Source of the DNA: Bacteroidota bacterium
Lineage (GTDB): Bacteria > Bacteroidota > Bacteroidia > Chitinophagales > Chitinophagaceae
Reading direction: 5' to 3'
Length of the DNA stretch: 64,000 nucleotides
NCBI GenBank assembly: GCA_005882315.1
Contig: VBAR01000003.1
Location: 124,001-188,000, forward strand
Shown: positions 17,701 through 25,067 of the stretch, in pieces
Position numbering within the stretch: the stretch's first letter is position 1
How the letters are laid out: each line of letters begins with the position of its first letter
Position numbers and translations under genes: made by a program
The notes under the pieces: generated by a model
What the model was told of the DNA's origin: nothing
Seen by the model: only the letters and a program-made list of their open reading frames with translations
Database searches by the model: none

Positions 17701-17743
17701 AATAGATGAGGAAGGCAAGGCGAGTAAAGTGAATGGTAATTGA
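14708..17743 (+). CDS. Large periplasmic tetratricopeptide repeat protein
   Basis: The 1011-residue protein has a signal peptide (MKKRFLLITAASLSITAFAQQ) and is filled with TPR units from about residue 25 to the end. Repeated patterns include A..YF..QKFSDAATRYE, LDDAIRYYNAYKDAG, YRDAIPFLNNVIKG and NAEAIKQFKTLVSQYPNSPEAEDA. Such solenoids scaffold protein complexes in the periplasm. The gene is followed after 21 bases by an outer-membrane barrel gene and then by an HU-CCDC81 protein gene in a tight operon, which suggests an envelope assembly or peptidoglycan-linked role. The function is inferred only. Confidence 0.88.
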   Translation: MKKRFLLITAASLSITAFAQQTAFYKDPQATFKEAKEYFQKDQYSLAFPLFKELQEHSMETDRINLPVTSQEIEYYFIVCALKQNEGRSEDKAISYIDVEKNTARVQMLNFHLGEYYYRNQKFSDAATRYEGTNIVNLSNREIADMKFHQGYSYFTLQRFSEAKPLFNTIRKEKDDPNYLDANYYYGYLAFRDRQFNDALESFRIVENEKDYASVVPFYIAQIYYIQGKKEEAIEYVRNKLKGGNAQYYETELKQLIGHAHFERKEYAMALPYLEDYISKTKKVRREELYELAYSYYQANQLTKAIDGFKQLSGKEDSLSQHAMYLLGDAYLKTGQKTNARNAFLFCASNSSNPTQREISRYQYAKLSYELGYQDEALNSLRSFLADYPSSTYNAEARELLVDVLANTNNYRDAQVLLEGLSNPSPNAKRLYPRILYGRATEMINDGRLAEADALLDKALKDPNNASVLPFLNFWKGELAYRNDKLDDAIRYYNAYKDAGSPANGETNANTIRYNLGYCYLRKENYPAALTFFEPLGRNPALNSDQLSQDAYIRTADCYYMSRDFAKAKSMYENVIKFSWPAEDYATFQLAMIAGVKSNNEKVTLLNTMNRKFPTSPLVTDANMEVANTYLADQRYRDAIPFLNNVIKGNNTGLKPQAYLKTGIAYYNLDNNAEAIKQFKTLVSQYPNSPEAEDALDNVRVIYVEDGKPGEYADFMRQAGKPISVSTEDSLTYGAAFKLYQEGSVNNALNSLNTYLQRFPDGSFSIDANFYKGEIYNSKKDWNNALAGYESVAADAPNKFAEKALIGASRIYFFELKNYNQSEKFFGLLKQYSSTQETTLEAMRGLLRSQYQLKNWDAAEANAKELVNAKGSSSDDKALANMAIAKNYQVKGQYDLAIANYKSVVLLNKAALAAEARYEIANSWFTVSKLNDAEKAAFEVINKSGSYDYWVTKAYILLGDVYYAQKDYFNAKATFQSIVDNSINPELKGEAQTKLNKVIDEEGKASKVNGN

Positions 17744-17769
17744 ATTAATAAATAACAATTAATAATGTC
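17728..17769. repeat. Heptamer array spanning the TPR stop and barrel start
   Basis: Six units, GTGAATG, GTAATTG, AATTAAT, AAATAAC, AATTAAT, AATGTCG, run from the last codons of the TPR gene, through its stop, to the ATG of the next gene. Confidence 0.55.
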
Positions 17770-19435
17770 GATGAGCAGAAATAATAAAATAGTATTTGTA
17801 GTTGGGATGATGGCCCTGTTAGCAGGTAATTCCGCTTTTGCGCAAAGGGAACAACGAGACACCAGCAAAAGAGATGTTACGATCACCTCTGCATTCAAGC
17901 CAATGTTGAAAGATGCATCGAAAATTAATTTTAATCCAAGTCCACCAGTGGCTGATACTACAAAACCAAAATTGAATTATACTATCCCTAACCAGAATAT
18001 GTTATTCCCATACCAGCCGGGTTCGCTGAAACCACTTGCATTGAGTATTGACAGCGGTGGTAAATTTGATAACAGCAATTATGTAAAAGTGGGTTTCGGA
18101 AGTTTGAGAACGCCTTATGTACAACTTGGTCTTAGTTTGGGTGATGGCAAAACAGCAGGAGCAAATATTTTTGCAAAACATGTTTCTTCTGATGGTAAAA
18201 GAGATTTCCAGGATTTTACCAACACACAGGTGAAGCTGAGTGGTTTTTTTCAAACAGCTAAAAGCCTGGAATGGAATGTTGGCTTTGGAATGAGGCAGGA
18301 TAAAACATGGAAGTATGGGTACCAGCCGCCTACTTTAGTATTTTCGGATGATTCATTAAAACAGAGTTTTAATACATATTCAGCCAAAGTTGGTTTTCAC
18401 AATATCAATAAAACCGGGTTTGGAATTTCTTATGCTCCGGAAGTAAGAATTGATGTGATGAGCGATGATAATAAGAATAGTGAAAGTAATACTGTGCTTA
18501 ATCTTCCGCTTGAAAAAGCCATCGGCAATCAGTTCTCTGTAAAATTGGGAGTAACATTTGACCTGACAAGACTTTCGCCGGAAAACAAAGCGGCAATAAA
18601 CAATACGATGTATTATTTATCACCATCGGTAGTATATAAAACATCCAAAATAAATATACAGGCGGGTATCCGTCCATCATGGGATAATAAAACATTTAAG
18701 ATGTTTCCAAATATTATCGGTGATATAAGTACAGAAGATAACCGGTTGACCCTGCAAGCCGGCTGGACTGGATATGTAAGAAAAACAACTTACCAATATC
18801 TTGCTACACAAAACCCGTGGCTGGATATGCCAGCTTCATTTAATAATACATGGGTAGTGGAAAGGTTTGCCGGTTTTAAAGGCTCGGCTGGTAATCATTT
18901 TACTTACAGTGCCAAAATTGGTTTTAATGAACTGAACAATCAACCGCTGTTTGTAAATAATTATTCAATAGACGATGGTGGCAAAACTTTTATAGTAGTA
19001 AATGAGCCCAGGATAAAAGTGCTGCATATGGGCGGTGAAATTGCTGTTACCGTCCAGGAAAAATTTTCATGGGAGGCAGGGTGGCAGGCAAACCAGTATT
19101 CAGGCCTGAAAGTAAATGATAAAGCATGGGGTTTGATACCTCTTGAATTTAGATCAGGATTGAAGCTGCAGGTAATAAAAGATCTATGGCTTAAATCTGA
19201 TCTCTTTGCCTGGAGCGGCCCTAAATACCAGAAGGCAGATGGCAGTGATGGAAGTCTGAATGGCGCATTTGATCTGAATGCCGGACTGGAATTCAAGATC
19301 ACAAAAGCCCTGAACCTATGGACACAATTCAATAATCTTACTAACAAACAATACCAGCGGTGGAATCAATATCCTGTTTATGGATTCAACTTTGCAGCCG
19401 GAATCGTATTTTCGTTTGCACAATTGACTAAATAA
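17765..19435 (+). CDS. Outer-membrane beta-barrel protein (TonB-receptor-like, plugless)
   Basis: The 556-residue exported protein has a signal peptide ending near SAFAQ. A proline-rich segment follows (DASKINFNPSPPVADTTKPKLNY), then alternating beta strands to the C-terminus (ALNLWTQFNNLTNKQYQRWNQYPVYGFNFAAGIVFSF). The last strands and FNNLTNKQYQRW resemble the end of TonB-dependent receptors, but there is no plug domain or carboxypeptidase-like repeat. The start at 17765 gives MSMSRNN; the ATG at 17771 is an alternative. The stop overlaps the next start (TAATG), so translation is coupled. Confidence 0.82.
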   Translation: MSMSRNNKIVFVVGMMALLAGNSAFAQREQRDTSKRDVTITSAFKPMLKDASKINFNPSPPVADTTKPKLNYTIPNQNMLFPYQPGSLKPLALSIDSGGKFDNSNYVKVGFGSLRTPYVQLGLSLGDGKTAGANIFAKHVSSDGKRDFQDFTNTQVKLSGFFQTAKSLEWNVGFGMRQDKTWKYGYQPPTLVFSDDSLKQSFNTYSAKVGFHNINKTGFGISYAPEVRIDVMSDDNKNSESNTVLNLPLEKAIGNQFSVKLGVTFDLTRLSPENKAAINNTMYYLSPSVVYKTSKINIQAGIRPSWDNKTFKMFPNIIGDISTEDNRLTLQAGWTGYVRKTTYQYLATQNPWLDMPASFNNTWVVERFAGFKGSAGNHFTYSAKIGFNELNNQPLFVNNYSIDDGGKTFIVVNEPRIKVLHMGGEIAVTVQEKFSWEAGWQANQYSGLKVNDKAWGLIPLEFRSGLKLQVIKDLWLKSDLFAWSGPKYQKADGSDGSLNGAFDLNAGLEFKITKALNLWTQFNNLTNKQYQRWNQYPVYGFNFAAGIVFSFAQLTK

Positions 19436-20076
19436 TGTACCAGGAGTTATATCGTTATTTCATTCAGCATAAAAGTCTTCATCTTCCCGGCATTGGTAGT
19501 TTTATCTTAGAAAGGAAACCTGCCGAAGCGGATTTTATTAATAAATGTATTCATCCGCCTGTTTATTCTATCTCACTTGAAAAAGACGACGTAAAACCTT
19601 CCTTAAAATTTTATGCATGGTTAGGGGCGGCGTTTGGTATTTCTGAAAAAGAAGCTGTTATCCGGTTCAATGATTTTGTTTTTGATTTTAAAAAACAAAT
19701 TAATGATGGGGGTAAAGTGGAATGGAACGGAATAGGAACAATAAGTAAAGGTCTGGGCGATAGCATCCGTTTCAATAATGAAGCCTATGGATCGCCGCTT
19801 CGGGCAGTTCCTGCTGAAAAGGTGATCCGTGAGAAAGCTGAACATGCTGTACTGGTAGGAGAGAGAGAGAGAACCTCAGTGGAAATGACAGAATACTTTA
19901 GCAACCCGGATGCTAAAAAAAGTTATTGGTGGGTTGTTCCGGTTACAATTGCATTGCTTGCTTTCATGTTTATCGGTTGGTATTTGTCAGATAAAGGAAT
20001 GAATACTTCAGGGGTGAGTAACAGTGTTAAACTTTCACCTGTTACAACTGGTGAAACACATAAAGAAATACGCTAG
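19435..20076 (+). CDS. CCDC81-type HU domain protein with membrane anchor
   Basis: The 213-residue protein begins with a prokaryotic CCDC81-like HU domain pair. Markers are YRYFIQHKSLHLPGIGSFILERKPAEADFI (about 5-35) and AFGISEKEAVIRFNDFVFDFKKQIND followed by KVEWNGIGTISKG (about 65-105). A single transmembrane helix follows at about 160-180 (WWVVPVTIALLAFMFIGWYL). Many relatives continue into a periplasmic SPOR domain that binds peptidoglycan, but here only about 25 residues follow the helix. It is the third gene of the TPR/barrel operon, joined by a one-base stop-start overlap. Confidence 0.82.
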   Translation: MYQELYRYFIQHKSLHLPGIGSFILERKPAEADFINKCIHPPVYSISLEKDDVKPSLKFYAWLGAAFGISEKEAVIRFNDFVFDFKKQINDGGKVEWNGIGTISKGLGDSIRFNNEAYGSPLRAVPAEKVIREKAEHAVLVGERERTSVEMTEYFSNPDAKKSYWWVVPVTIALLAFMFIGWYLSDKGMNTSGVSNSVKLSPVTTGETHKEIR

Positions 20077-20131
20077 TGATAATATTTCTGATACCGCATC
20101 ATCCTTCTTATTTTTGCCCACTTTATTTTTC

Positions 20132-21028
20132 ATGAGCAATCGAATTCATTATTCACATTGTCCTGTTTGTGGAAGCGATAAACTTTCATCAGCATTGGAG
20201 GCTGTTGATTATACTGTAAGCAAACAGAAATTTGCCATCTGGCATTGCAATAGTTGCACATTTCGTTTTACGCAGGATGTTCCCGCCGCTGATTCGATTG
20301 CGCCTTACTATCAATCGGAAGAATATATATCACATTCAGATACCGGTAAAGGAATTATCAACCGGCTTTATCACCAGGTCAGGAAAAGAACTTTGGGCGG
20401 TAAAAGGAAATTGGTTGAAGGAATAACAGGAGTGAAGCGGGGGAATATACTTGATGTAGGTGCCGGTACAGGAGCATTTTTAAATGAAATGAAAACTACG
20501 GCCTGGCATATTACAGGGTTAGAGCCTGATGCCGGTGCAAGAACAATGGCAGATAAGCTCTATAGTTTATCATTCAACACCCCCGATAAGCTTTTTGAAT
20601 TACCACAGGATAATTATGACGCCATTACGATGTGGCATGTGCTCGAGCATGTGCATGATCTTAATGGATATGTTGCGCAATTTAAAAAGCTATTAAAGCC
20701 AAATGGCAAATTATTTATAGCTGTTCCTAACTATACTTCATATGATGCTGCATCTTATCAAGAGTATTGGGCTGCGTATGATGTGCCGAGGCATTTGTAT
20801 CATTTTGCACCGGCATCTATGAAGAAATTGATAGAAAAGCATGGACTGAAAATAATTTCTTATAAGCCTATGTGGTACGATAGTTTTTATGTTTCGCTGC
20901 TTAGCAGTAAGTATAAAAATGGCAAATCAAATTTCTTTGGAGCAGGTTTGGTCGGTTTTGTTTCAAATCTGAAAGCATTGTTTGATGTGAAGAAATGCAG
21001 CTCTGTGATTTACATTATTTCTAAGTAA
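20132..21028 (+). CDS. Class I SAM-dependent methyltransferase
   Basis: This is a 298-residue methyltransferase of the Methyltransf_23 type. The N-terminus has a zinc-ribbon-like set of cysteines (HCPVCGSDKL and WHCNSC). The SAM-binding motif I is GNILDVGAGTGAFLNEM near residue 110, and MWHVLEHVHDLNGY is the post-motif acidic region. I chose the ATG at 20132, since the open frame upstream overlaps the HU gene and lacks homology. The substrate is unknown; relatives modify sugars, lipids or quinones. Confidence 0.85.
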   Translation: MSNRIHYSHCPVCGSDKLSSALEAVDYTVSKQKFAIWHCNSCTFRFTQDVPAADSIAPYYQSEEYISHSDTGKGIINRLYHQVRKRTLGGKRKLVEGITGVKRGNILDVGAGTGAFLNEMKTTAWHITGLEPDAGARTMADKLYSLSFNTPDKLFELPQDNYDAITMWHVLEHVHDLNGYVAQFKKLLKPNGKLFIAVPNYTSYDAASYQEYWAAYDVPRHLYHFAPASMKKLIEKHGLKIISYKPMWYDSFYVSLLSSKYKNGKSNFFGAGLVGFVSNLKALFDVKKCSSVIYIISK

Positions 21029-21031
21029 CGA

Positions 21032-21841
21032 TTATTTGCTGAACTGGATCTCATATAAAGCTGGCCAGTTTTTTCCTGTGATATAGATCTTCTTTGTGGT
21101 TTCATTGTAGGCAATTCCATTCAGCACACCCGCCTGTGGGTACGTGGCTATTACTGCTTCCTCTTCTTTTACAAGGTTAGCGGTGGCTACTATTTTTCCA
21201 TCAGCCGGATTGATCTTAAAAATATAGGAAGCCTGCCATTGATTAGCATAAATATATCCATCAATATATTCGAGTTCATTTAAATTATAAGCATCTGCAC
21301 CAGCTTGTGTAACAGCGACTGATTTTATTTTGGTAAAAGTAGACGGATCATAATAATCCAGGTTGTTGCCTCCGGAGCTTACGATCAGGTTTTTCCCGTC
21401 ATGGGTAATGCCCCATCCTTCAGTATTGATCGTGAATTGCTTTACTTTTTTAAAATCTTTCACTGTATAGACGAATACAACATTATTCTGCCAAGTAAGT
21501 TGATAGATCGTGTCATTCAGAATTGTGATGCCTTCGCCAAAATATTTATCTTCTAGTTTTAGTGACTTCTCTGCCTTGCCACTTGATAAATTTACTTTCA
21601 TCAGTTTTGATTTTCCTGGCAAGCCGGTTCCTTCGTATAATTCCCCTTTATAAAATGCAAGACCCTGTGTGAATGAGGAAGTATCATGCGGATAAGCAGG
21701 TGAAATGATTGAGTAGCTTAACATGGCTGGCTGTTCAGGTGGATTTGAGATCGGGCCATCGGGAGTAGTGGTTCCGTTTGAGTCATTGTTTTTACAACTG
21801 ATCATTGCCAATGGGAAAAGGAGGATCAAAATATTTTTCAT
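21032..21841 (-). CDS. Glutaminyl-peptide cyclotransferase, lipoprotein
   Basis: This 269-residue exported beta-propeller enzyme of the plant/bacterial glutamine cyclotransferase family converts N-terminal Gln to pyroglutamate. A lipobox ends the signal peptide (LAMISCKNN, lipidated Cys). Family marks are AYPHDTSSFTQGLAFYKGELYEGTGLPGKS, GEGITILNDTIYQLTWQNN, EGWGITHDGKNLIVSSG and LNELEYIDGYIYANQWQ. The gene converges on the methyltransferase with a 3-base gap. Confidence 0.9.
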   Translation of the reverse strand: MKNILILLFPLAMISCKNNDSNGTTTPDGPISNPPEQPAMLSYSIISPAYPHDTSSFTQGLAFYKGELYEGTGLPGKSKLMKVNLSSGKAEKSLKLEDKYFGEGITILNDTIYQLTWQNNVVFVYTVKDFKKVKQFTINTEGWGITHDGKNLIVSSGGNNLDYYDPSTFTKIKSVAVTQAGADAYNLNELEYIDGYIYANQWQASYIFKINPADGKIVATANLVKEEEAVIATYPQAGVLNGIAYNETTKKIYITGKNWPALYEIQFSK

Positions 21842-21933
21842 ACGAAATTTTATTCCAGCAAATGTAACAATTGAATTTTATTGATTTGACTAAAGAAAAT
21901 ATAAATACGGGTAGATTTACTATGGCTATAAAT

Positions 21934-21963
21934 TTTGAACCTATGATTATATGTTTATCTTTG
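21934..21963 (+). promoter_or_regulatory. Promoter of the M43 protease gene
   Basis: TTTG at 21934-21937 and TATCTTTG at 21956-21963 are 18 bases apart and match both halves of the Bacteroidota TTTG / TAnnTTTG promoter. The leader would be about 110 bases. Confidence 0.6.
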
Positions 21964-22080
21964 AGAATCAAACCATCGTTAATCCTTTCTCACCTTCTTT
22001 AGAATCCCTTCCTTTTAATAACCAGATCCTTTACTCCCCTGAAGCCCACGTTCTGATCTGTTACAGTTTTAATTATTAAA

Positions 22081-23340
22081 ATGAAGGGTTTCATTAGCTT
22101 GCTTCTATTATTTGGACTCTGCACCCAGATAAACTCACAGAAAAAATGTGAAACGGCTCAATATTATAAAGACGAAATACGCATCAACCCTGATGCGGAA
22201 AAGAAATATAAGGCAGTAGAAGAGTTCACTAACCATTATATCAATTCACAGAATAATGATCAGCAGGCAAGAATTGCAGTTTCTTCTGTGATCAAAATAC
22301 CGGTTGTTGTGCATGTATTGTATCATAATCCAGGCAATAAAATTTCAGATGATCTTATCCGCTCTCAAATTGATGTGCTGAATCAGGATTTCCGACGCAG
22401 AAACGCAGATACATCTTTAACTCCCGCCGCTTTTCGAAATGTAGCAGCGGACTGCGAAATAGAATTTTACCTCGCCACATCAGATCCCAGGCAATATTCT
22501 ACTACAGGCATCATACAGAAATATACACCTATTAAAGATTGGGGAAAAGACAATTATAAAATGATGTCAGATGAAGAATATGGTTCCAGTACATGGGATT
22601 CCAAAAGCTATCTTAATATTTGGGTGTGTAATTTGAGTGGCGTCGCAGCTTATTCAACGATTCCGGGATCTGATCCAAAAAAAGATGGAGTTGTTATAGA
22701 CTTCAGCGCATTTGGAGTAAATAAACAAAACAGCGGATACGATTATGGTAGAACAGTAGTTCACGAGATCGGACATTGGCTCAATTTAATGCATATCTGG
22801 GGAGATAGTAATTGTGGTGATGACGGTGTTTCTGACACACCCCCACAAGCTAATTATACGATGGGTTGCCCGACTGAAGTAAGAACTTCCTGTAATAATG
22901 GTGCTGCGGGAAATATGTATATGAATTATATGGACTTTACGGATGATGCCTGCATGAATATGTTTACCAAAGGACAAAAAGCAAGGATGCGTTCTTTATT
23001 TGCAGCAGGGGGGGCAAGAGAATCAATGCTCAATTCAAAAGGACTAAACCCGCCATTATTTATTTCAAGTCCAACCGAATTGCCTGATCCAAAATGGTTG
23101 TTTACAAAAATTTATCCTAATCCCGCTATCGATAAAATGATAATTAATGTTGAACACGATACAAGGTGGATAGGGAAAACGATTAACGTTACAAATATGA
23201 ACGGAGTGCTGTTAATGAAAATTTTAATAAGTTCTGCCAACCAGGAAGTTAATATCAGCAGTTTGCAAAGCGGTGTTTATATTTTATCTGCTAAAAAAGA
23301 AGATGGTGAGATCATCCGTCATAAGTTTTTAAAAATGTAA
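22081..23340 (+). CDS. Secreted M43 (pappalysin-like) zinc metalloprotease, T9SS
   Basis: The 419-residue protein has a signal peptide (MKGFISLLLLFGLCTQINSQ) and an M43 metalloprotease domain. The extended zinc motif is HEIGHWLNLMHIWGD near residue 230, and the Met-turn region is NMYMNYMDFTDDACMNMFT. The C-terminal 80 residues (KIYPNPAIDKM ... GVYILSAKKEDGEIIRHKFLKM) are a T9SS type A sorting domain, so the protease is likely exported across the outer membrane. Cysteines around the active site fit family disulfides. The substrate is unknown. Confidence 0.93.
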   Translation: MKGFISLLLLFGLCTQINSQKKCETAQYYKDEIRINPDAEKKYKAVEEFTNHYINSQNNDQQARIAVSSVIKIPVVVHVLYHNPGNKISDDLIRSQIDVLNQDFRRRNADTSLTPAAFRNVAADCEIEFYLATSDPRQYSTTGIIQKYTPIKDWGKDNYKMMSDEEYGSSTWDSKSYLNIWVCNLSGVAAYSTIPGSDPKKDGVVIDFSAFGVNKQNSGYDYGRTVVHEIGHWLNLMHIWGDSNCGDDGVSDTPPQANYTMGCPTEVRTSCNNGAAGNMYMNYMDFTDDACMNMFTKGQKARMRSLFAAGGARESMLNSKGLNPPLFISSPTELPDPKWLFTKIYPNPAIDKMIINVEHDTRWIGKTINVTNMNGVLLMKILISSANQEVNISSLQSGVYILSAKKEDGEIIRHKFLKM

Positions 23341-23368
23341 TTGGACCTGAGAGACCAATAGTGAACAG

Positions 23369-23399
23369 CAGCCCTGCATTTGCGGGGCTGTTTTATTTT
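23369..23399 (+). terminator. Intrinsic terminator after the M43 protease
   Basis: CAGCCCTGC (23369-23377) pairs with GCGGGGCTG (23382-23390), with one T-G wobble and a 4-base loop, followed by TTTTATTTT. Confidence 0.85.
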
Positions 23400-23404
23400 G
23401 GACA

Positions 23405-23431
23405 AGAAAAAGTCCGCATTGTTTGCGGACT
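23405..23431 (-). terminator. Intrinsic terminator after lpdA
   Basis: On the minus strand AGTCCGCA (23431-23424) pairs with TGCGGACT (23418-23411) around a 5-base loop and continues into TTTTTC. It faces the M43 terminator. Confidence 0.8.
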
Positions 23432-23449
23432 CATATTATTTGGAACCTG

Positions 23450-23461
23450 CCTGCCGGCAGG
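23450..23461. repeat. Short perfect palindrome CCTGCCGGCAGG
   Basis: A 12-base palindrome lies between the lpdA stop and its terminator. It may be a short REP-like element or part of a folded 3' end. Confidence 0.4.
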
Positions 23462-23477
23462 TTTGTTTCTTAAAGTT

Positions 23478-24881
23478 TTACAAATGTATAGCCTCACCAT
23501 ACGCCACTTCAATTGCATCTTTCACACTTTCACTGATAGTGGGGTGGGGGTGAATACTATTTAATACTTCATGATAGGTAGTTTCTAATTTTCTTGCAGT
23601 AACCGTTTCCGCAATTACTTCGGTTACATTATAACCAATCATGTGTGTGCCGAGCCACTCGCCGTATTTAGCATCAAAAATTACTTTGATAAAACCTTCA
23701 CCATGTCCGGCAGCGGAAGCTTTACCACTTGCACTTAACGGGAACTTACCTACTTTAATATCAAACCCTGCATCCTTAGCTTGTTTTTCCGTATAGCCAA
23801 CCGATGCAATTTCAGGATAGCAATAAGTACAACCTGGTACATTGCCATAATCTAATGCCTCTGGCTGATGATTGTATTTCTTTTCGTTGTAACCGATATT
23901 TTCAATGCAAATAATTCCTTCTTTGCTTGCAACGTGAGCAAGTGCTTGTCCCGGAACACAATCACCAATTGCATAAATACCTGGAATATTGGTTTGATAA
24001 AATTTATCAACCATTATTCTTCCTTTATCAGTTTTAATTCCGACTTCTTCCAAACCGATTCCTTCAATATTAGCAGAAACACCAACTGCGCTTAGTAAAA
24101 CATCTGCTTCCAGTGTCACTTCACCATCTGCCGTTTTTACTTTTGCTTTTACACCGGCACCGGATGTATCAACAGATGTCACTTCGCTATTCAACATTAT
24201 TGAAATTCCACTCTTTTTAAAATTCTTATCCAGTTCTTTTGAAATTTCTTCGTCTTCAACCGGAACTACTCTTGGCATAAATTCAACGATCGTCACTTTC
24301 GATCCCATTGAATTATAGAAATAGCCAAACTCAACACCAATAGCCCCACTGCCTACCACGATCATCGATTTTGGTAATTGAGGTAAAACCATCGCTTCAC
24401 GGTAACCAATGATTTTTTTACCATCAATCTTCATTGCAGGCAATTCACGACTGCGTCCACCGGTTGCAATGATGATATGTTTGCCTTCAACTGTTTTTTT
24501 AGAACCGTCTGCTGCAGTCACTTCAATTTGACCTTTTGCTTTTAATTTGGCGGTACCCATTACCACATCGATCTTATTCTTCTTCATCAGAAACTGCACA
24601 CCTTTACTCATTTTGTCGGCAACACCGCGGCTCCTTTTTATCACTGCTTCAAAATTGGGAGTGCCAGTGGCTTCAATACCGTAATTTTTTGAATGCTTAA
24701 TGTCTTCCATTACCTGGGCACTTTTCAACAGTGCTTTTGTTGGGATACAGCCCCAGTTCAAACAAATACCTCCGAGACTTTCTTTCTCTATCACTGCGGT
24801 TTTAAAACCTAATTGTGAAGCCCTGATTGCTGCTACATAACCTCCGGGGCCGCTACCAATAACTACTACATCGTATGCCAT
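23478..24881 (-). CDS. lpdA: Dihydrolipoyl dehydrogenase (E3)
   Basis: This 467-residue flavoprotein reoxidises the lipoyl arms of 2-oxoacid dehydrogenases using NAD+. The FAD-binding motif is VIGSGPGGYVAAIRA, the redox-active disulfide is in GGICLNWGCIPTKALL, and the NAD motif is VVGSGAIGVEFGYF. The second FAD segment is IYAIGDCVPGQALAHVA, and the C-terminal catalytic pair is in NSIHPHPTISE. It is full length and would serve the E1 beta and E2 genes in this window. Confidence 0.96.
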   Translation of the reverse strand: MAYDVVVIGSGPGGYVAAIRASQLGFKTAVIEKESLGGICLNWGCIPTKALLKSAQVMEDIKHSKNYGIEATGTPNFEAVIKRSRGVADKMSKGVQFLMKKNKIDVVMGTAKLKAKGQIEVTAADGSKKTVEGKHIIIATGGRSRELPAMKIDGKKIIGYREAMVLPQLPKSMIVVGSGAIGVEFGYFYNSMGSKVTIVEFMPRVVPVEDEEISKELDKNFKKSGISIMLNSEVTSVDTSGAGVKAKVKTADGEVTLEADVLLSAVGVSANIEGIGLEEVGIKTDKGRIMVDKFYQTNIPGIYAIGDCVPGQALAHVASKEGIICIENIGYNEKKYNHQPEALDYGNVPGCTYCYPEIASVGYTEKQAKDAGFDIKVGKFPLSASGKASAAGHGEGFIKVIFDAKYGEWLGTHMIGYNVTEVIAETVTARKLETTYHEVLNSIHPHPTISESVKDAIEVAYGEAIHL

Positions 24882-25067
24882 AATTAAAATGTATTATTTG
24901 ATTCGTTAATAAGCGATTTGGTAAGGAGGTGCGAAGTTATTTGAAAAGAAGCAAACCGGCAAAATGAACGGACTATGGCATTGTCTCACATTTATCTGCT
25001 TATGATACCGTTGAAACAAATTTTAAAAGACACTTCCAAACTTCTGTTATTTTAGCTGATTGTAGCT

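Noticed and set aside
20024-20131. N-terminal extension of the methyltransferase from a GTG at 20024
   Set aside because: It overlaps the HU-CCDC81 gene and has no homology; the ATG at 20132 precedes the conserved zinc-ribbon-like start.
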